From contig NZ_NSFT01000011.1 in assembly GCF_002294725.1 (NCBI RefSeq), forward strand, positions 62,001-126,000: DNA of 64,000 nucleotides, read 5' to 3'. Below the pieces are notes generated by a model. That model ran no database searches. It saw only the letters and a program-made list of their open reading frames with translations, and was not told where the DNA came from. Shown here in pieces: positions 8,179-16,382 of this stretch. Within the stretch, counting starts at the first letter, position 1. Each line of letters starts with the position of its first letter. The position numbers were made by a program, and so were the translations under genes. The DNA is from Mesorhizobium sp. WSM4313 (GTDB taxonomy: Bacteria; Pseudomonadota; Alphaproteobacteria; Rhizobiales; Rhizobiaceae).

Positions 8179-8641
8179 GGGGCGGGAGGATGAGCTCTCT
8201 CCTCTCCCCTCCGGGGAGAGGGTCGCCGCGCAGCGGCCGGGTGAAGGGACGGCCACTCGCGCCTTCGTCATCCTAGGGCGGAACAGGCGCGCCACCCCGC
8301 GTGTTAAGGAAGCCGGCCATCGCGATTTCGTCATCCTAGGGCGTAGCGACGCGAAGCGGAGCGCAGACCCTAGGATCCATTCCGTAATGCTGGTCGAAGG
8401 GCGTAAGCGGCTCAGAATACCCGACGAGCAGAGCGTGGCGCAGGGAGCTGTATTCTGGAACGTTGCGGAGCTCAGAAGTAACGGAATGGATCCTAGGGTC
8501 TGCGCCGCGTCGCTTCGCTCCTTGCTCCGCCCTAGGATGACGAAAAATACCCGCGCCGCAGCACTCCAGTCGAACGTGCCCGGCCTTCGCTTCGCTCCGG
8601 CCACCCTCTCCCCGTGGGGGAGAGGAGAAGGGCAGCGCTAG
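8179..8641. repeat. Composite repeat region inside the ABC operon
   Basis: This 463-bp gap carries no convincing gene. Its outer parts are GC-rich palindromes around CTCTCCCC...GGGGAGAG (about 8202-8222 and 8605-8626) of a type common between rhizobial genes. Inside them sit a partial left end (TTCGTCATCCTAGGGCGG near 8267) and the complete palindromic element at 8326-8545. The in-frame 157-codon reading across it is made of repeat sequence. Confidence 0.75.
8326..8545. repeat. 220-bp palindromic repeat element, copy 2
   Basis: The ends are a perfect 18-bp inverted repeat (TTTCGTCATCCTAGGGCG and its complement). Internal arms around CCTAGGATCCATTCCGT match those of copy 1 at 331-516, except that the CCCG(A/T)GG core of copy 1 is CCTAGG here. 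Both copies share the GTCGCTTCGCTCCTTGCTCC segment before the right end. Confidence 0.85.
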
Positions 8642-9520
8642 ATGGACACCTTCCGCTCGAAAATCATCCCCGTCACCAGCATCCTCGCCGGCGTGGTGGT
8701 GCTCTGGTACGTCTTCGCCGTCATCCTCAACGCGCCGTTCCAGCGCGATCTCGACGCCAGAGCCAAGGAAACCCCCGGCGCCGTCGAATTCATCGGCAAG
8801 ACGCTGGCGCAGCCGAAGCCGACGCTGCCGGCGCCGCATCAGGTGGCGGTGAATTTCTTCGAAAATACCTTCCTGCGGTCCGTCACCTCGAACCGCAGCC
8901 TGGTCTACAACGCCTGGGTGACGCTGTCCTCTACGTTGCTCGGGTTTGCCTTCGGCACGGCGCTCGGTATCGTCATTGCGGTGGGTATCGTGCATGTGGC
9001 GACGCTCGACCGCAGCCTGATGCCGTGGATCATTGCTTCGCAGACCATTCCGATCCTGGCGGTGGCGCCGATGATCATCGTGGTGCTGGCCGCGATCGGC
9101 ATCACCGGCCTGATCCCTAAGGCGCTGATCTCGACCTATCTGTCGTTCTTTCCGGTCGCCGTCGGCATGGTGAAGGGCCTGCGCTCACCCGAGATCATGC
9201 ATCTCGACCTGATGCATACGTATAACGCCAGCGCCTCGCAGACCTTCTGGAAGCTCAGGGTACCGGCTTCGGTGCCGTTCCTGTTCACCTCGATGAAGGT
9301 GGCGGTGGCGGCAAGCCTCGTCGGCGCCATCGTCGGCGAATTGCCGACGGGTGCGGTCGCCGGCATCGGCGCGAAGCTGCTTGCTGGCGCCTATTACAGC
9401 CAGACCATCGATATCTGGTCGGCGCTGGTCGCGGGGTCCGTCGTCGCGGCGCTGCTGGTGATGGTCGTGGGCATCGCCGGACGCCTGGTCGACCGCGCCA
9501 TGGGCGGGAGGCCGGCATGA
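8642..9520 (+). CDS. ABC importer permease 1 (BPD_transp_1)
   Basis: A 292-residue integral membrane subunit of NitT/TauT-type importers. A first hydrophobic segment lies at about residues 11-30, followed by a periplasmic stretch, then the conserved permease core from about residue 95 with the cytoplasmic EAA-like loop A-S-Q-T-F-W-K-L-R-V-P-A-S-V-P. Its ribosome site (AGGAGAAGGG at 8623-8632) lies at the right end of the repeat insertion. The gene overlaps permease 2 by 4 bp (ATGA). Confidence 0.9.
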   Translation: MDTFRSKIIPVTSILAGVVVLWYVFAVILNAPFQRDLDARAKETPGAVEFIGKTLAQPKPTLPAPHQVAVNFFENTFLRSVTSNRSLVYNAWVTLSSTLLGFAFGTALGIVIAVGIVHVATLDRSLMPWIIASQTIPILAVAPMIIVVLAAIGITGLIPKALISTYLSFFPVAVGMVKGLRSPEIMHLDLMHTYNASASQTFWKLRVPASVPFLFTSMKVAVAASLVGAIVGELPTGAVAGIGAKLLAGAYYSQTIDIWSALVAGSVVAALLVMVVGIAGRLVDRAMGGRPA

Positions 9521-10671
9521 ATTGGCTGAAGCCATCATGGCAATCGGTGCTGGCAATCCTGCTTTGTCTCATCGCCTTTGCGCTTGGCGCAATGACGAAG
9601 CCGGAGGCAGCCGCGCTGGCGGAGCCGGCCGCAACGCTGGCCTATCCCTATATGGGCGCGAAGGGGCTGATCATCGGGCTGCTGCTCATTGCGGCGCTGG
9701 TCTCGATGGTGAAGCTCACCCCGATCGTCGAGGCCATCGTGCTCTTCGTCGGCGCCCATGCCGCAGCCTGGCTCTTGATCAAGGGCATAGCCGGTTTCGA
9801 GGGCACGGCGCTGGCGCCGTATTTCCTGCTGCTTGCCGCGGCCTGGCTGCTGGCCTGGCGCTGCGTTGCCTTGCTCTCCTGGTTGCGTCCGAGCGGGAGC
9901 GTCGCGAGAAACGCGCTGCGCCTGATCATCCCGGCGATCTTCGGCGCCTGGATCCTGATCATCTGGGAGGCGGTGACGCGCGGCGCCGGCATCCCCTTCA
10001 TTCTTTTGCCGCCGCCAAGCGCCATCGGCGCGCGCATCGCCAACTCTCTGCCGATCCTGGGGTCGGATGTGCGGCAGACGATCTTCAAGGCGGTGCTCAT
10101 CGGCTACATCGTCGGCAATCTCGCCGGCTTCACCGTCGCCATCCTCGCCGACCGCGTGCCGTTCCTGCGGCGCGGGCTGCTGCCGATCGGCAATATGGTT
10201 TCGGCGCTGCCGATCATCGGTGTCGCGCCCATCATGGTCATGTGGTTTGGCTTCGACTGGCCGTCCAAAGCCGCGGTGGTCATCATCATGACCTTCTTCC
10301 CGATGCTGGTGAACACCGTCGCGGGGCTTGCCGCATCCGGACATATGGAACGCGACCTGATGCGCACTTATGCATCGGGCTACTGGCCGACGCTGCTCAA
10401 GCTCAGGCTGCCGGCGGCCATGCCGTTCATCTTCAACGCGCTGAAGATCAACTCGACGCTGGCGCTGATCGGCGCCATCGTCGCGGAGTTCTTCGGAACG
10501 CCAGTGGTCGGCATGGGATTCCGCATCTCGACTGAAGTCGGGCGGATGAACATCGACATGGTGTGGGCCGAAATCGCAGTTGCAGCACTGGCGGGTTCGG
10601 TCTTTTATGGCGTGGTCGCTCTCATCGAGAGAGCCGTCACGTTTTGGCATCCCTCTGTCCGAGGTGGATAG
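9517..10671 (+). CDS. ABC importer permease 2 with N-terminal membrane extension
   Basis: A 384-residue permease, about 120 residues longer than typical single-domain family members. The extra N-terminal part has about four hydrophobic segments (residues 7-25, 45-63, 68-90, 98-118). The C-terminal part is the standard BPD core with its EAA-like loop Y-W-P-T-L-L-K-L-R-L-P-A-A-M-P. It starts within the stop of permease 1 and is followed by the binding-protein gene, so the two permeases probably form a heterodimer. Confidence 0.9.
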   Translation: MNWLKPSWQSVLAILLCLIAFALGAMTKPEAAALAEPAATLAYPYMGAKGLIIGLLLIAALVSMVKLTPIVEAIVLFVGAHAAAWLLIKGIAGFEGTALAPYFLLLAAAWLLAWRCVALLSWLRPSGSVARNALRLIIPAIFGAWILIIWEAVTRGAGIPFILLPPPSAIGARIANSLPILGSDVRQTIFKAVLIGYIVGNLAGFTVAILADRVPFLRRGLLPIGNMVSALPIIGVAPIMVMWFGFDWPSKAAVVIIMTFFPMLVNTVAGLAASGHMERDLMRTYASGYWPTLLKLRLPAAMPFIFNALKINSTLALIGAIVAEFFGTPVVGMGFRISTEVGRMNIDMVWAEIAVAALAGSVFYGVVALIERAVTFWHPSVRGG

Positions 10672-10710
10672 GGGCGGTGGGTTTGGGTGCTAACTTCAGA
10701 GGGTAATAAG

Positions 10711-11682
10711 ATGAAAAGACTGCTGATTTCTGCTCTGGCCGGCGCCATGTCGCTGGCCGCCTTCCAGGCGATGGCCGCCGACAAGGTGACACTGCAATTG
10801 AAATGGGTCACGCAGGCCCAGTTCGCCGGCTATTATGTCGCCAAGGCCAAGGGCTTCTATGACGCCGAAGGTCTCGACGTCGACATCAAGCCGGGCGGCC
10901 CGGACATTGCGCCCGAGCAGGTGATCGCCGGCGGCGGCGCCGACGTCATCGTCGACTGGATGGGCGGCGCGCTCGCGGCCCGCGACAAAGGCGTGATGCT
11001 GGTCAACATCGCCCAGCCGTTCAAGAAGGCGGGCATGGAACTGGTCTGCCCCAAGAACGGCCCGATCAAGACGGAAGCCGACTTCAAGGGTCATACGCTG
11101 GGCGTCTGGTTCTTCGGCAACGAATATCCGTTCTACGCCTGGATGAACAAGATCGGCCTCAAGACCGATGGCGGCCCCGACGGCGTGACCGTGCTCAAGC
11201 AGAGTTTTGACGTGCAGCCGCTGATCCAGAAGCAAGCCGACTGCATCTCGGTGATGACTTATAATGAATACGGTCAGGTGCTGGACGCCGGCTACAAGCC
11301 GGAAGACCTGGTCGTGTTCAACTACTCCGCGATGGGCAACGACCTTCTGGAGGACGGGCTCTACACGCTCGAGGACAAGCTCAAGGACCCAGCCTTCGAG
11401 GACAAGATGGTGCGCTTCGTGCGCGCCTCGATGAAGGGTTGGAAATACGCCACGGAGAACACCGACGAGGCGGCCGAGATCGTCGTGGACGCCGGCGGCC
11501 AGGATGAGAACCACCAGAAGTTCATGATGAAGGAAGTGGCCAAGCTGGTCGACAATGCCGACGGCAAGCTGATCCCGGCCGCTTACGAGCGCACCGCCAA
11601 GGCGCTGCTCGACCAGAAGATCATCAGCAAGGAAGCGAGCGGCGCCTACACGACCGCGATCACCGACAAGGCGATCAAGTAA
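10711..11682 (+). CDS. ABC importer substrate-binding protein, NMT1/THI5-like
   Basis: 323 residues. The signal peptide M-K-R-L-L-I-S-A-L-A-G-A-M-S ends at about A-M-A (22). The mature protein starts with the NMT1/SsuA-like pattern T-L-Q-L-K-W-V-T-Q-A-Q-F-A-G-Y-Y-V-A, seen in binding proteins for pyrimidine-type thiamin precursors and related ligands. ATG 10711 is chosen over the upstream TTG because it follows AGAGGG and starts the signal peptide. It completes the importer operon and is followed by a strong terminator. Confidence 0.92.
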   Translation: MKRLLISALAGAMSLAAFQAMAADKVTLQLKWVTQAQFAGYYVAKAKGFYDAEGLDVDIKPGGPDIAPEQVIAGGGADVIVDWMGGALAARDKGVMLVNIAQPFKKAGMELVCPKNGPIKTEADFKGHTLGVWFFGNEYPFYAWMNKIGLKTDGGPDGVTVLKQSFDVQPLIQKQADCISVMTYNEYGQVLDAGYKPEDLVVFNYSAMGNDLLEDGLYTLEDKLKDPAFEDKMVRFVRASMKGWKYATENTDEAAEIVVDAGGQDENHQKFMMKEVAKLVDNADGKLIPAAYERTAKALLDQKIISKEASGAYTTAITDKAIK

Positions 11683-11706
11683 GCTCCGCTCTAGCGCGGA
11701 AGTCGG

Positions 11707-11730
11707 AAAGGGGCGGGCGACCGCCCCTTT
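11707..11730 (+). terminator. Rho-independent terminator of the ABC operon
   Basis: AAAGGGGCGG, a short loop, then CCGCCCCTTT, followed by CTCG. It begins 24 bp after the binding-protein stop. Confidence 0.85.
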
Positions 11731-11850
11731 CTCGTTGCCCCGCGGTAAAATAACCGTGTGCGCCGGGATACATCGGGCCGCTCAGCCGTTGATTGGCGCA
11801 TCCGCGCGCCGGGGAGCCGCGAAGGATGCTGCAATCAACGGAGGTTCTTC

Positions 11851-12288
11851 ATGCGCATCCTATCCGTGCCGATGCTTTCGGCCTTGGCCGTTTCGACCGC
11901 CTTCCTTCTTGCATCGCCGGCCTTGGCCGAGATGGTGAAGTACAAGGCGACGCTCGACGGCAGTCAGCAGAGCCCGCCCGTCACCACCAAGGGCAAGGGA
12001 ACCGCCACGCTCACCTTCGACACCACAAGCAAGAAGCTCAGCTGGAACGTCAAATATTCCGGCCTTAGCGGGCCTGCCGTGGCCGCCCACATCCACGGCC
12101 CGGCGGATATGGGCGCAAACGCGGACCCGGTCATCCCGTTCAAGAAGCTGAAGAGTCCGATCAAGGGATCGGCGACGTTGACCGACGCGCAGGCAGCCGA
12201 TCTGGAAGCCGGCAAATACTACGTCAACGTCCACACCGCCAAGAACAAGGACGGTGAGATCCGCGGCCAGATCGAGAAGGCGATGTAA
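11851..12288 (+). CDS. Secreted CHRD-domain protein
   Basis: 145 residues. The start is fixed by a GGAGG site at 11840-11844 and a clear signal peptide ending A-S-P-A-L-A. The mature part is one CHRD domain: Y-K-A-T-L-D-G-S-Q-Q-S-P-P-V, G-T-A-T-L-T-F-D, A-A-H-I-H-G-P-A and the terminal Y-V-N-V-H-T-A...G-E-I-R-G-Q-I. CHRD domains occur in chordin and in many bacterial periplasmic proteins of unknown role. It is a single gene with its own terminator. Confidence 0.9.
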   Translation: MRILSVPMLSALAVSTAFLLASPALAEMVKYKATLDGSQQSPPVTTKGKGTATLTFDTTSKKLSWNVKYSGLSGPAVAAHIHGPADMGANADPVIPFKKLKSPIKGSATLTDAQAADLEAGKYYVNVHTAKNKDGEIRGQIEKAM

Positions 12289-12293
12289 AGACG

Positions 12294-12321
12294 CAAAAGG
12301 GGCGGTTCACCGCCGCTTTTG
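12294..12321. terminator. Bidirectional terminator between convergent genes
   Basis: CAAAAGGGGCGG, loop TTCA, CCGCCGCTTTTG: a 12-bp stem with one mismatch, A-rich on one side and T-rich on the other. It can serve the CHRD gene (+) and the TPP-enzyme gene (-). Confidence 0.8.
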
Positions 12322-12353
12322 TCGTGCAGCCGGCAGAAAGGCAGCAGGCTGCC

Positions 12354-14003
12354 TTACGCCTTGTTGCGGATCTGCGTCAGCGTGCGGGTCGGCGTGATCG
12401 CTTCGGGATCGAGCTTGATCTCGACGATCGCCGGCTTGCCGCTGGCGCGCGCGCGCTCGAAGGCCGGCGCGAAGTCGGCGGTTTTTTCCACCGTCTCGCC
12501 ATGGCCGCCATAGGCGCGGGCGAGCGCCGCGAAGTCAGGGTTCTTGAGGGTGGTGGCGACGACGCGGCTTGGATATTCCCGCTCCTGATGCATGCGGATC
12601 GTGCCGTAAATGCCGTTGTTGACGACGATCACGACGATCGGCAGGTCATACTGGACAGCCGTCGCGAACTCCTGGCCGTTCATCAGGAAGCAGCCGTCGC
12701 CGGCGAAGGCAACCACAGTGCGATCCGGGAACAGCGACTTGGCGGCGACCGCCGCGGGCGTGCCGTAGCCCATCGAGCCGGACGTGGGCGCCGCCTGCGT
12801 GCCGAAGCGGCGCGAGCGGTAGAAGCGATGCACCCAGGTGGCATAGTTGCCGGCGCCATTGGTGAGGATGGCATCTTCCGGCAGAACCTTTCCGAGGTAG
12901 TCCATGATCGGGCCCATCTGGACGGCGCCCGGGCCGGTCTGCGGCGGCGTCGACCATTCGAGATAGGCGGCGTGCGCCTTTTCCGTCTCGGCCACCCAGG
13001 CAGGCTTGGCCGTTGGCTTGCGCCTGGCGAAAGCCTCGACAAAAGCGGCGGGCGACGCGTTAATCGCTATCGTCGGCCGGTAGACGCGGCCGAGCTCGCC
13101 GGCATCGGCATGAACATGCACCAGTGCCTGATCGGGGTAGGGGCTCTTCAGCAGCGTGTAGTCGGAAGACGGCATCTCGCCCAGGCGGCCGCCGATCAAA
13201 AGCACGACGTCGGCCTGCTTGATCCGCTCCGCCAGCTTGGGATTGATGCCGATGCCGACATCGCCGGCGTAATTCGCATGCAGATGGTCGAACAGCATCT
13301 GGCGCCGGAAGGAGCAGCCGACCGGCAGTGACCAGGTCTCGGCGATCTGGCGCATATGCGCCACCGCTTCCTCGTTCCAGCGCGTGCCGCCGAGAATGAC
13401 GAACGGCCGCTTGGCGTTGCTCAGCAACATCTCCAGCGCGTGGAGCTCGGCTTCACCGGGACGCGTCTCGACCGGCGTGTGCGGGAGCGCTTCCGGCGCC
13501 TCGACCTCGTCGGTCAGCATGTCTTCCGGCAGCGAGATGACCACCGGGCCGGGACGGCCGGAGGTTGCGACGGCGAAGGCACGGGTCACGAATTCTGGAA
13601 TGCGCGCGGCGTCGTCGATCTCGACCACCCATTTGGCGATGTCGCCGAAGAAGCGCTTGTAATCGACTTCCTGGAAGGCCTCGCGCTCCTTGGCGTGGCT
13701 GGCGACCTGGCCGATGAACAGGATCATCGGCACAGAATCCTGCATGGCGATGTGGACGCCGGCCGAAGCGTTGGTGGCGCCGGGGCCGCGGGTGACGAAG
13801 CAGATGCCGGGCTTGCCGGTCAGCCTTCCCTGGCAGTCGGCCATCATCGCAGCACCCCCTTCCTGGCGGCAGACGATGGTGCGGATCGAAGAGTCATGCA
13901 GCGCGTCGAGGACGGCGAGATAGGATTCGCCCGGAACGCAGAAGATGCGGTCGGTGCCGTTCGCTTCCAGCGCCTCGACGATCAGTTGTCCGCCGGTCTT
14001 CAT
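12354..14003 (-). CDS. Thiamine-diphosphate enzyme, acetolactate synthase-like
   Basis: 549 residues with the three-domain architecture of the pyruvate oxidase/AHAS family. The catalytic Glu is at about 48 (C-R-Q-E-G-G-A-A-M-M-A-D); the central domain covers about 195-330; the ThDP-Mg motif starts at G-D-G (435-437) and ends ...V-V-V-N-N. It is not the anabolic ilvB, which would be next to ilvH. The start overlaps the stop of the upstream CoA-transferase gene by 4 bp (ATGA), so the two are translationally coupled. An oxalyl-CoA decarboxylase role was considered because such enzymes pair with family III transferases, but the catalytic region looks AHAS-like. The substrate is unknown. Confidence 0.85.
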   Translation of the reverse strand: MKTGGQLIVEALEANGTDRIFCVPGESYLAVLDALHDSSIRTIVCRQEGGAAMMADCQGRLTGKPGICFVTRGPGATNASAGVHIAMQDSVPMILFIGQVASHAKEREAFQEVDYKRFFGDIAKWVVEIDDAARIPEFVTRAFAVATSGRPGPVVISLPEDMLTDEVEAPEALPHTPVETRPGEAELHALEMLLSNAKRPFVILGGTRWNEEAVAHMRQIAETWSLPVGCSFRRQMLFDHLHANYAGDVGIGINPKLAERIKQADVVLLIGGRLGEMPSSDYTLLKSPYPDQALVHVHADAGELGRVYRPTIAINASPAAFVEAFARRKPTAKPAWVAETEKAHAAYLEWSTPPQTGPGAVQMGPIMDYLGKVLPEDAILTNGAGNYATWVHRFYRSRRFGTQAAPTSGSMGYGTPAAVAAKSLFPDRTVVAFAGDGCFLMNGQEFATAVQYDLPIVVIVVNNGIYGTIRMHQEREYPSRVVATTLKNPDFAALARAYGGHGETVEKTADFAPAFERARASGKPAIVEIKLDPEAITPTRTLTQIRNKA

Positions 14004-15172
14004 TTTGCTCTCTCCAATTCGGCAAGGATTTCGTCCGTGTGCTCGCCAAGGCGCGGCGAGGGGCGTTCATAGACGAGCGGCGTGCCCGACATCACCATCG
14101 GCGCGCGCACCGAAGGCAGGCGATTGCCGTGGCCGTCGTCGAGATCGAGCCGCATGCCGCGCGCGATGGTCTGTGGGTCGTCGAACATCTGGCCAATGGT
14201 GTTGATCGGGCTTGCCGGCACACCGGCAGCGTCGAGCTTCGCCAACAGCGGATCGCGGTCCCAGGTGCTCAGCGTCGCGATGATCAGCTCGCGCAGCTTG
14301 GCGCGATTGGCGACGCGGGCGGGATTGGTGGCGAAATCCGGATTGGCGGGCAGATCGGTCAGCCCGACCGCCGCGCAGAACTTGCCGAACTGGCCGTCAT
14401 TGCCGACCGCCAGGATGATGTGGCCGTCCCTGACCGGCAGCACCTCGTAAGGGGCGATGTTCATATGCGCATTGCCCATCTGCACCGGCGACTTGCCGGA
14501 AATCAGATAGTTGAGGTTCTGGTTGCCGAGCGCCGAGATCTGACTGTCGTAGAGCGCCATGTCGATGTGCTGGCCTTCGCCGGTCTTTTCGGCGTGGCGA
14601 AGTGCCGCCTGGATGGCGATCACCGAATAGAGGCCGGTAAAGAGATCCGAGATGGCGACGCCGGCCTTCTGCGGCTCGCGGCCGGGCTCGCCGGTGATCG
14701 ACATCATGCCGGCCATGGCCTGGATGATGAAATCGTAGCCGGCGCGCGGCGCGTAGGGACCGTCCTGGCCAAAGCCGGTGATCGAGCAATAGACGAGGCG
14801 CGGATTGATCGCCTTCAGGCTCTCGTAATCGAGGCCGTATTTCTTCAGGCCGCCGAGCTTGAAATTCTCGATCAGCACGTCGGCGGTAGTGACCAGCTTG
14901 CGCAGCGTCTCGGCACCCTCGGGCTTGGAGAAATCGACGGCGATGGAACGCTTGCCGCGATTGCAGGAGTGGTAATAGGCGGCCGACAGGTTCTCGCCGT
15001 CATGGCTCATGACGAAGGGCGGACCCCATTTGCGGGTGTCGTCGCCGCCATCGGGGCTCTCGACCTTGATGACATCGGCGCCGAGATCGGCGAGCAATTG
15101 CCCGGCCCAGGGACCGGCCAGGATGCGGGCGAGCTCGATAACGCGGATGCCTTTCAGCGGAGGTTCGGCCAT
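14000..15172 (-). CDS. Family III (CaiB/BaiF) CoA-transferase
   Basis: 390 residues with family III hallmarks: the N-terminal G-I-R-V-I-E-L-A-R-I-L-A-G-P, D-L-G-A-D-V-I-K-V-E, the N-R-G-K-R-S-I-A-V-D segment, and the catalytic aspartate at about 147 in A-G-Y-D-F-I-I-Q-A-M-A-G. These enzymes move CoA between carboxylic acids through a Glu/Asp-bound acyl intermediate and are intertwined dimers. It lies directly upstream of, and overlaps, the TPP enzyme on the same strand. Together they suggest activation of a carboxylate and decarboxylation or carboligation of an acyl intermediate; no substrate can be read. Confidence 0.9.
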   Translation of the reverse strand: MAEPPLKGIRVIELARILAGPWAGQLLADLGADVIKVESPDGGDDTRKWGPPFVMSHDGENLSAAYYHSCNRGKRSIAVDFSKPEGAETLRKLVTTADVLIENFKLGGLKKYGLDYESLKAINPRLVYCSITGFGQDGPYAPRAGYDFIIQAMAGMMSITGEPGREPQKAGVAISDLFTGLYSVIAIQAALRHAEKTGEGQHIDMALYDSQISALGNQNLNYLISGKSPVQMGNAHMNIAPYEVLPVRDGHIILAVGNDGQFGKFCAAVGLTDLPANPDFATNPARVANRAKLRELIIATLSTWDRDPLLAKLDAAGVPASPINTIGQMFDDPQTIARGMRLDLDDGHGNRLPSVRAPMVMSGTPLVYERPSPRLGEHTDEILAELERAK

Positions 15173-15255
15173 GGATCACCGTAATGGGGTCGGAAACGCA
15201 GGCTCTATCAACAGCAGCCGCACCTGTCACGGCCCTTGCAGTGGGCCAAGCCGGA

Positions 15256-16188
15256 TCAGGATTTCAGCACGCTGTCCGCCCAAGCGACGAAATCATTCAT
15301 GACGGCATCGCGATTGATCTCGTTCAGGCTTTCATGGCGGGTTTCCGGGTAAACCTTTGAAACCAGATTCGAAAAGCCCATTGCCTGCATGCGCGTTGCC
15401 AGGTGATGGACCGCCTTGCCGTAGTCCGACGCAGGGTCCTTCTCGCCACCGACAAGGTTGATGAAGAGATCGCGGCGGACGCCGGTGAAGCTGGAATCCT
15501 TGCCGGCGTAAAGCGCCATGTCGACTACGTCGCGCCACATCGAGACCGACGCATCCCAGCCGCAGAGCGGGTCGGCGATATATTTGTCGACCTCGACCGG
15601 GTCGCGCGACAGCCAGTCGAACAGGGTCCGGTGATTTGGCACCGCCTTGCCCCAAGCCTGGAAGGTGAGCTTGGGCAGAAGCCGCGACGGCACGTCGGAG
15701 CCGAGCCGCATCCGCTCCCAGCCTAGAATGCCAAGCGCCAGTTGCCCGAGCCGGCCCTGCGAGAAATTGCCGTTCCAGATCGCGGCGGCATGGACACGCC
15801 CGGAATGGCGCAGGACAAAGTTCAGCGCCACCGAGGCGCCCAGCGAATGTCCGAAGGCGATCACCGGCAAGCCGGGATGCTCGGCCGCGATCAGGTCGCG
15901 AACGGCGTCGACATCGGCGATCACCTTGGCGATGCCGTCGCTATCGGCGAATTTGCCGAGCGGCGCGTCGGACGCCTTCGTCGCGCCATGGCCGCGATGA
16001 TCGTGGGCATAGACGTGGAATCCGCGCGGCGCGAGATAATCGGCAAAGCGGGCATAACGCGCCGCGTGCTCGGCCAGTCCATGGTTGATCTGGACCACGG
16101 CGCGTGGCTTCGCCTCCGCGTGTTTCACATAGAGGTTGAGGTCGGCCCCGGTCGGTGAGGCCAGGCTGGTCATTCTGTCGAATGGCAT
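15256..16188 (-). CDS. Alpha/beta hydrolase, monoacylglycerol lipase-like
   Basis: 310 residues. The nucleophile elbow is G-H-S-L-G-A-S. The oxyanion strand is Q-I-N-H-G-L-A-E-H-A-A-R-Y, the typical H-G-x-x-E-H of serine aminopeptidase S33/monoglyceride lipases. The acid is probably in G-G-E-K-D-P-A and the histidine in T-R-H-E-S-L-N-E. GAGGGAGCG precedes the ATG. No signal peptide, so it acts in the cytoplasm. It is 67 bp downstream of RNase T2's divergent promoter region and 83 bp from the CoA-transferase gene; functional linkage is unclear. Confidence 0.88.
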   Translation of the reverse strand: MPFDRMTSLASPTGADLNLYVKHAEAKPRAVVQINHGLAEHAARYARFADYLAPRGFHVYAHDHRGHGATKASDAPLGKFADSDGIAKVIADVDAVRDLIAAEHPGLPVIAFGHSLGASVALNFVLRHSGRVHAAAIWNGNFSQGRLGQLALGILGWERMRLGSDVPSRLLPKLTFQAWGKAVPNHRTLFDWLSRDPVEVDKYIADPLCGWDASVSMWRDVVDMALYAGKDSSFTGVRRDLFINLVGGEKDPASDYGKAVHHLATRMQAMGFSNLVSKVYPETRHESLNEINRDAVMNDFVAWADSVLKS

Positions 16189-16382
16189 GTGTCGCTCCCT
16201 CGGCGACTGTTGGGCGCGGCGTTTGCCGGCGTCAAGAGGATGAGCGCGCTTGCGAACATGCCAATGGGAAGCGCTCAGCTGGGGATTGTTTTTTCGAGCG
16301 GCGAAAAAGATCGCAATTCTGACACGTCGACTGTTCTAGTGTGACGTATCCAATACGGTTCAATGATCGCCAGGAGAGCGGG

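Noticed and set aside
8168..8641. 157-codon frame in the ABC operon gap
   Set aside because: It is read through the palindromic repeats (R-I-H-S-V, M-D-P-R-V fragments recur at 271-534) and has no protein-like pattern.
12354..15172. Oxalate-degradation pair (oxc-frc)
   Set aside because: The TPP protein's active-site and N-terminal sequence resemble acetolactate synthase more than oxalyl-CoA decarboxylase.
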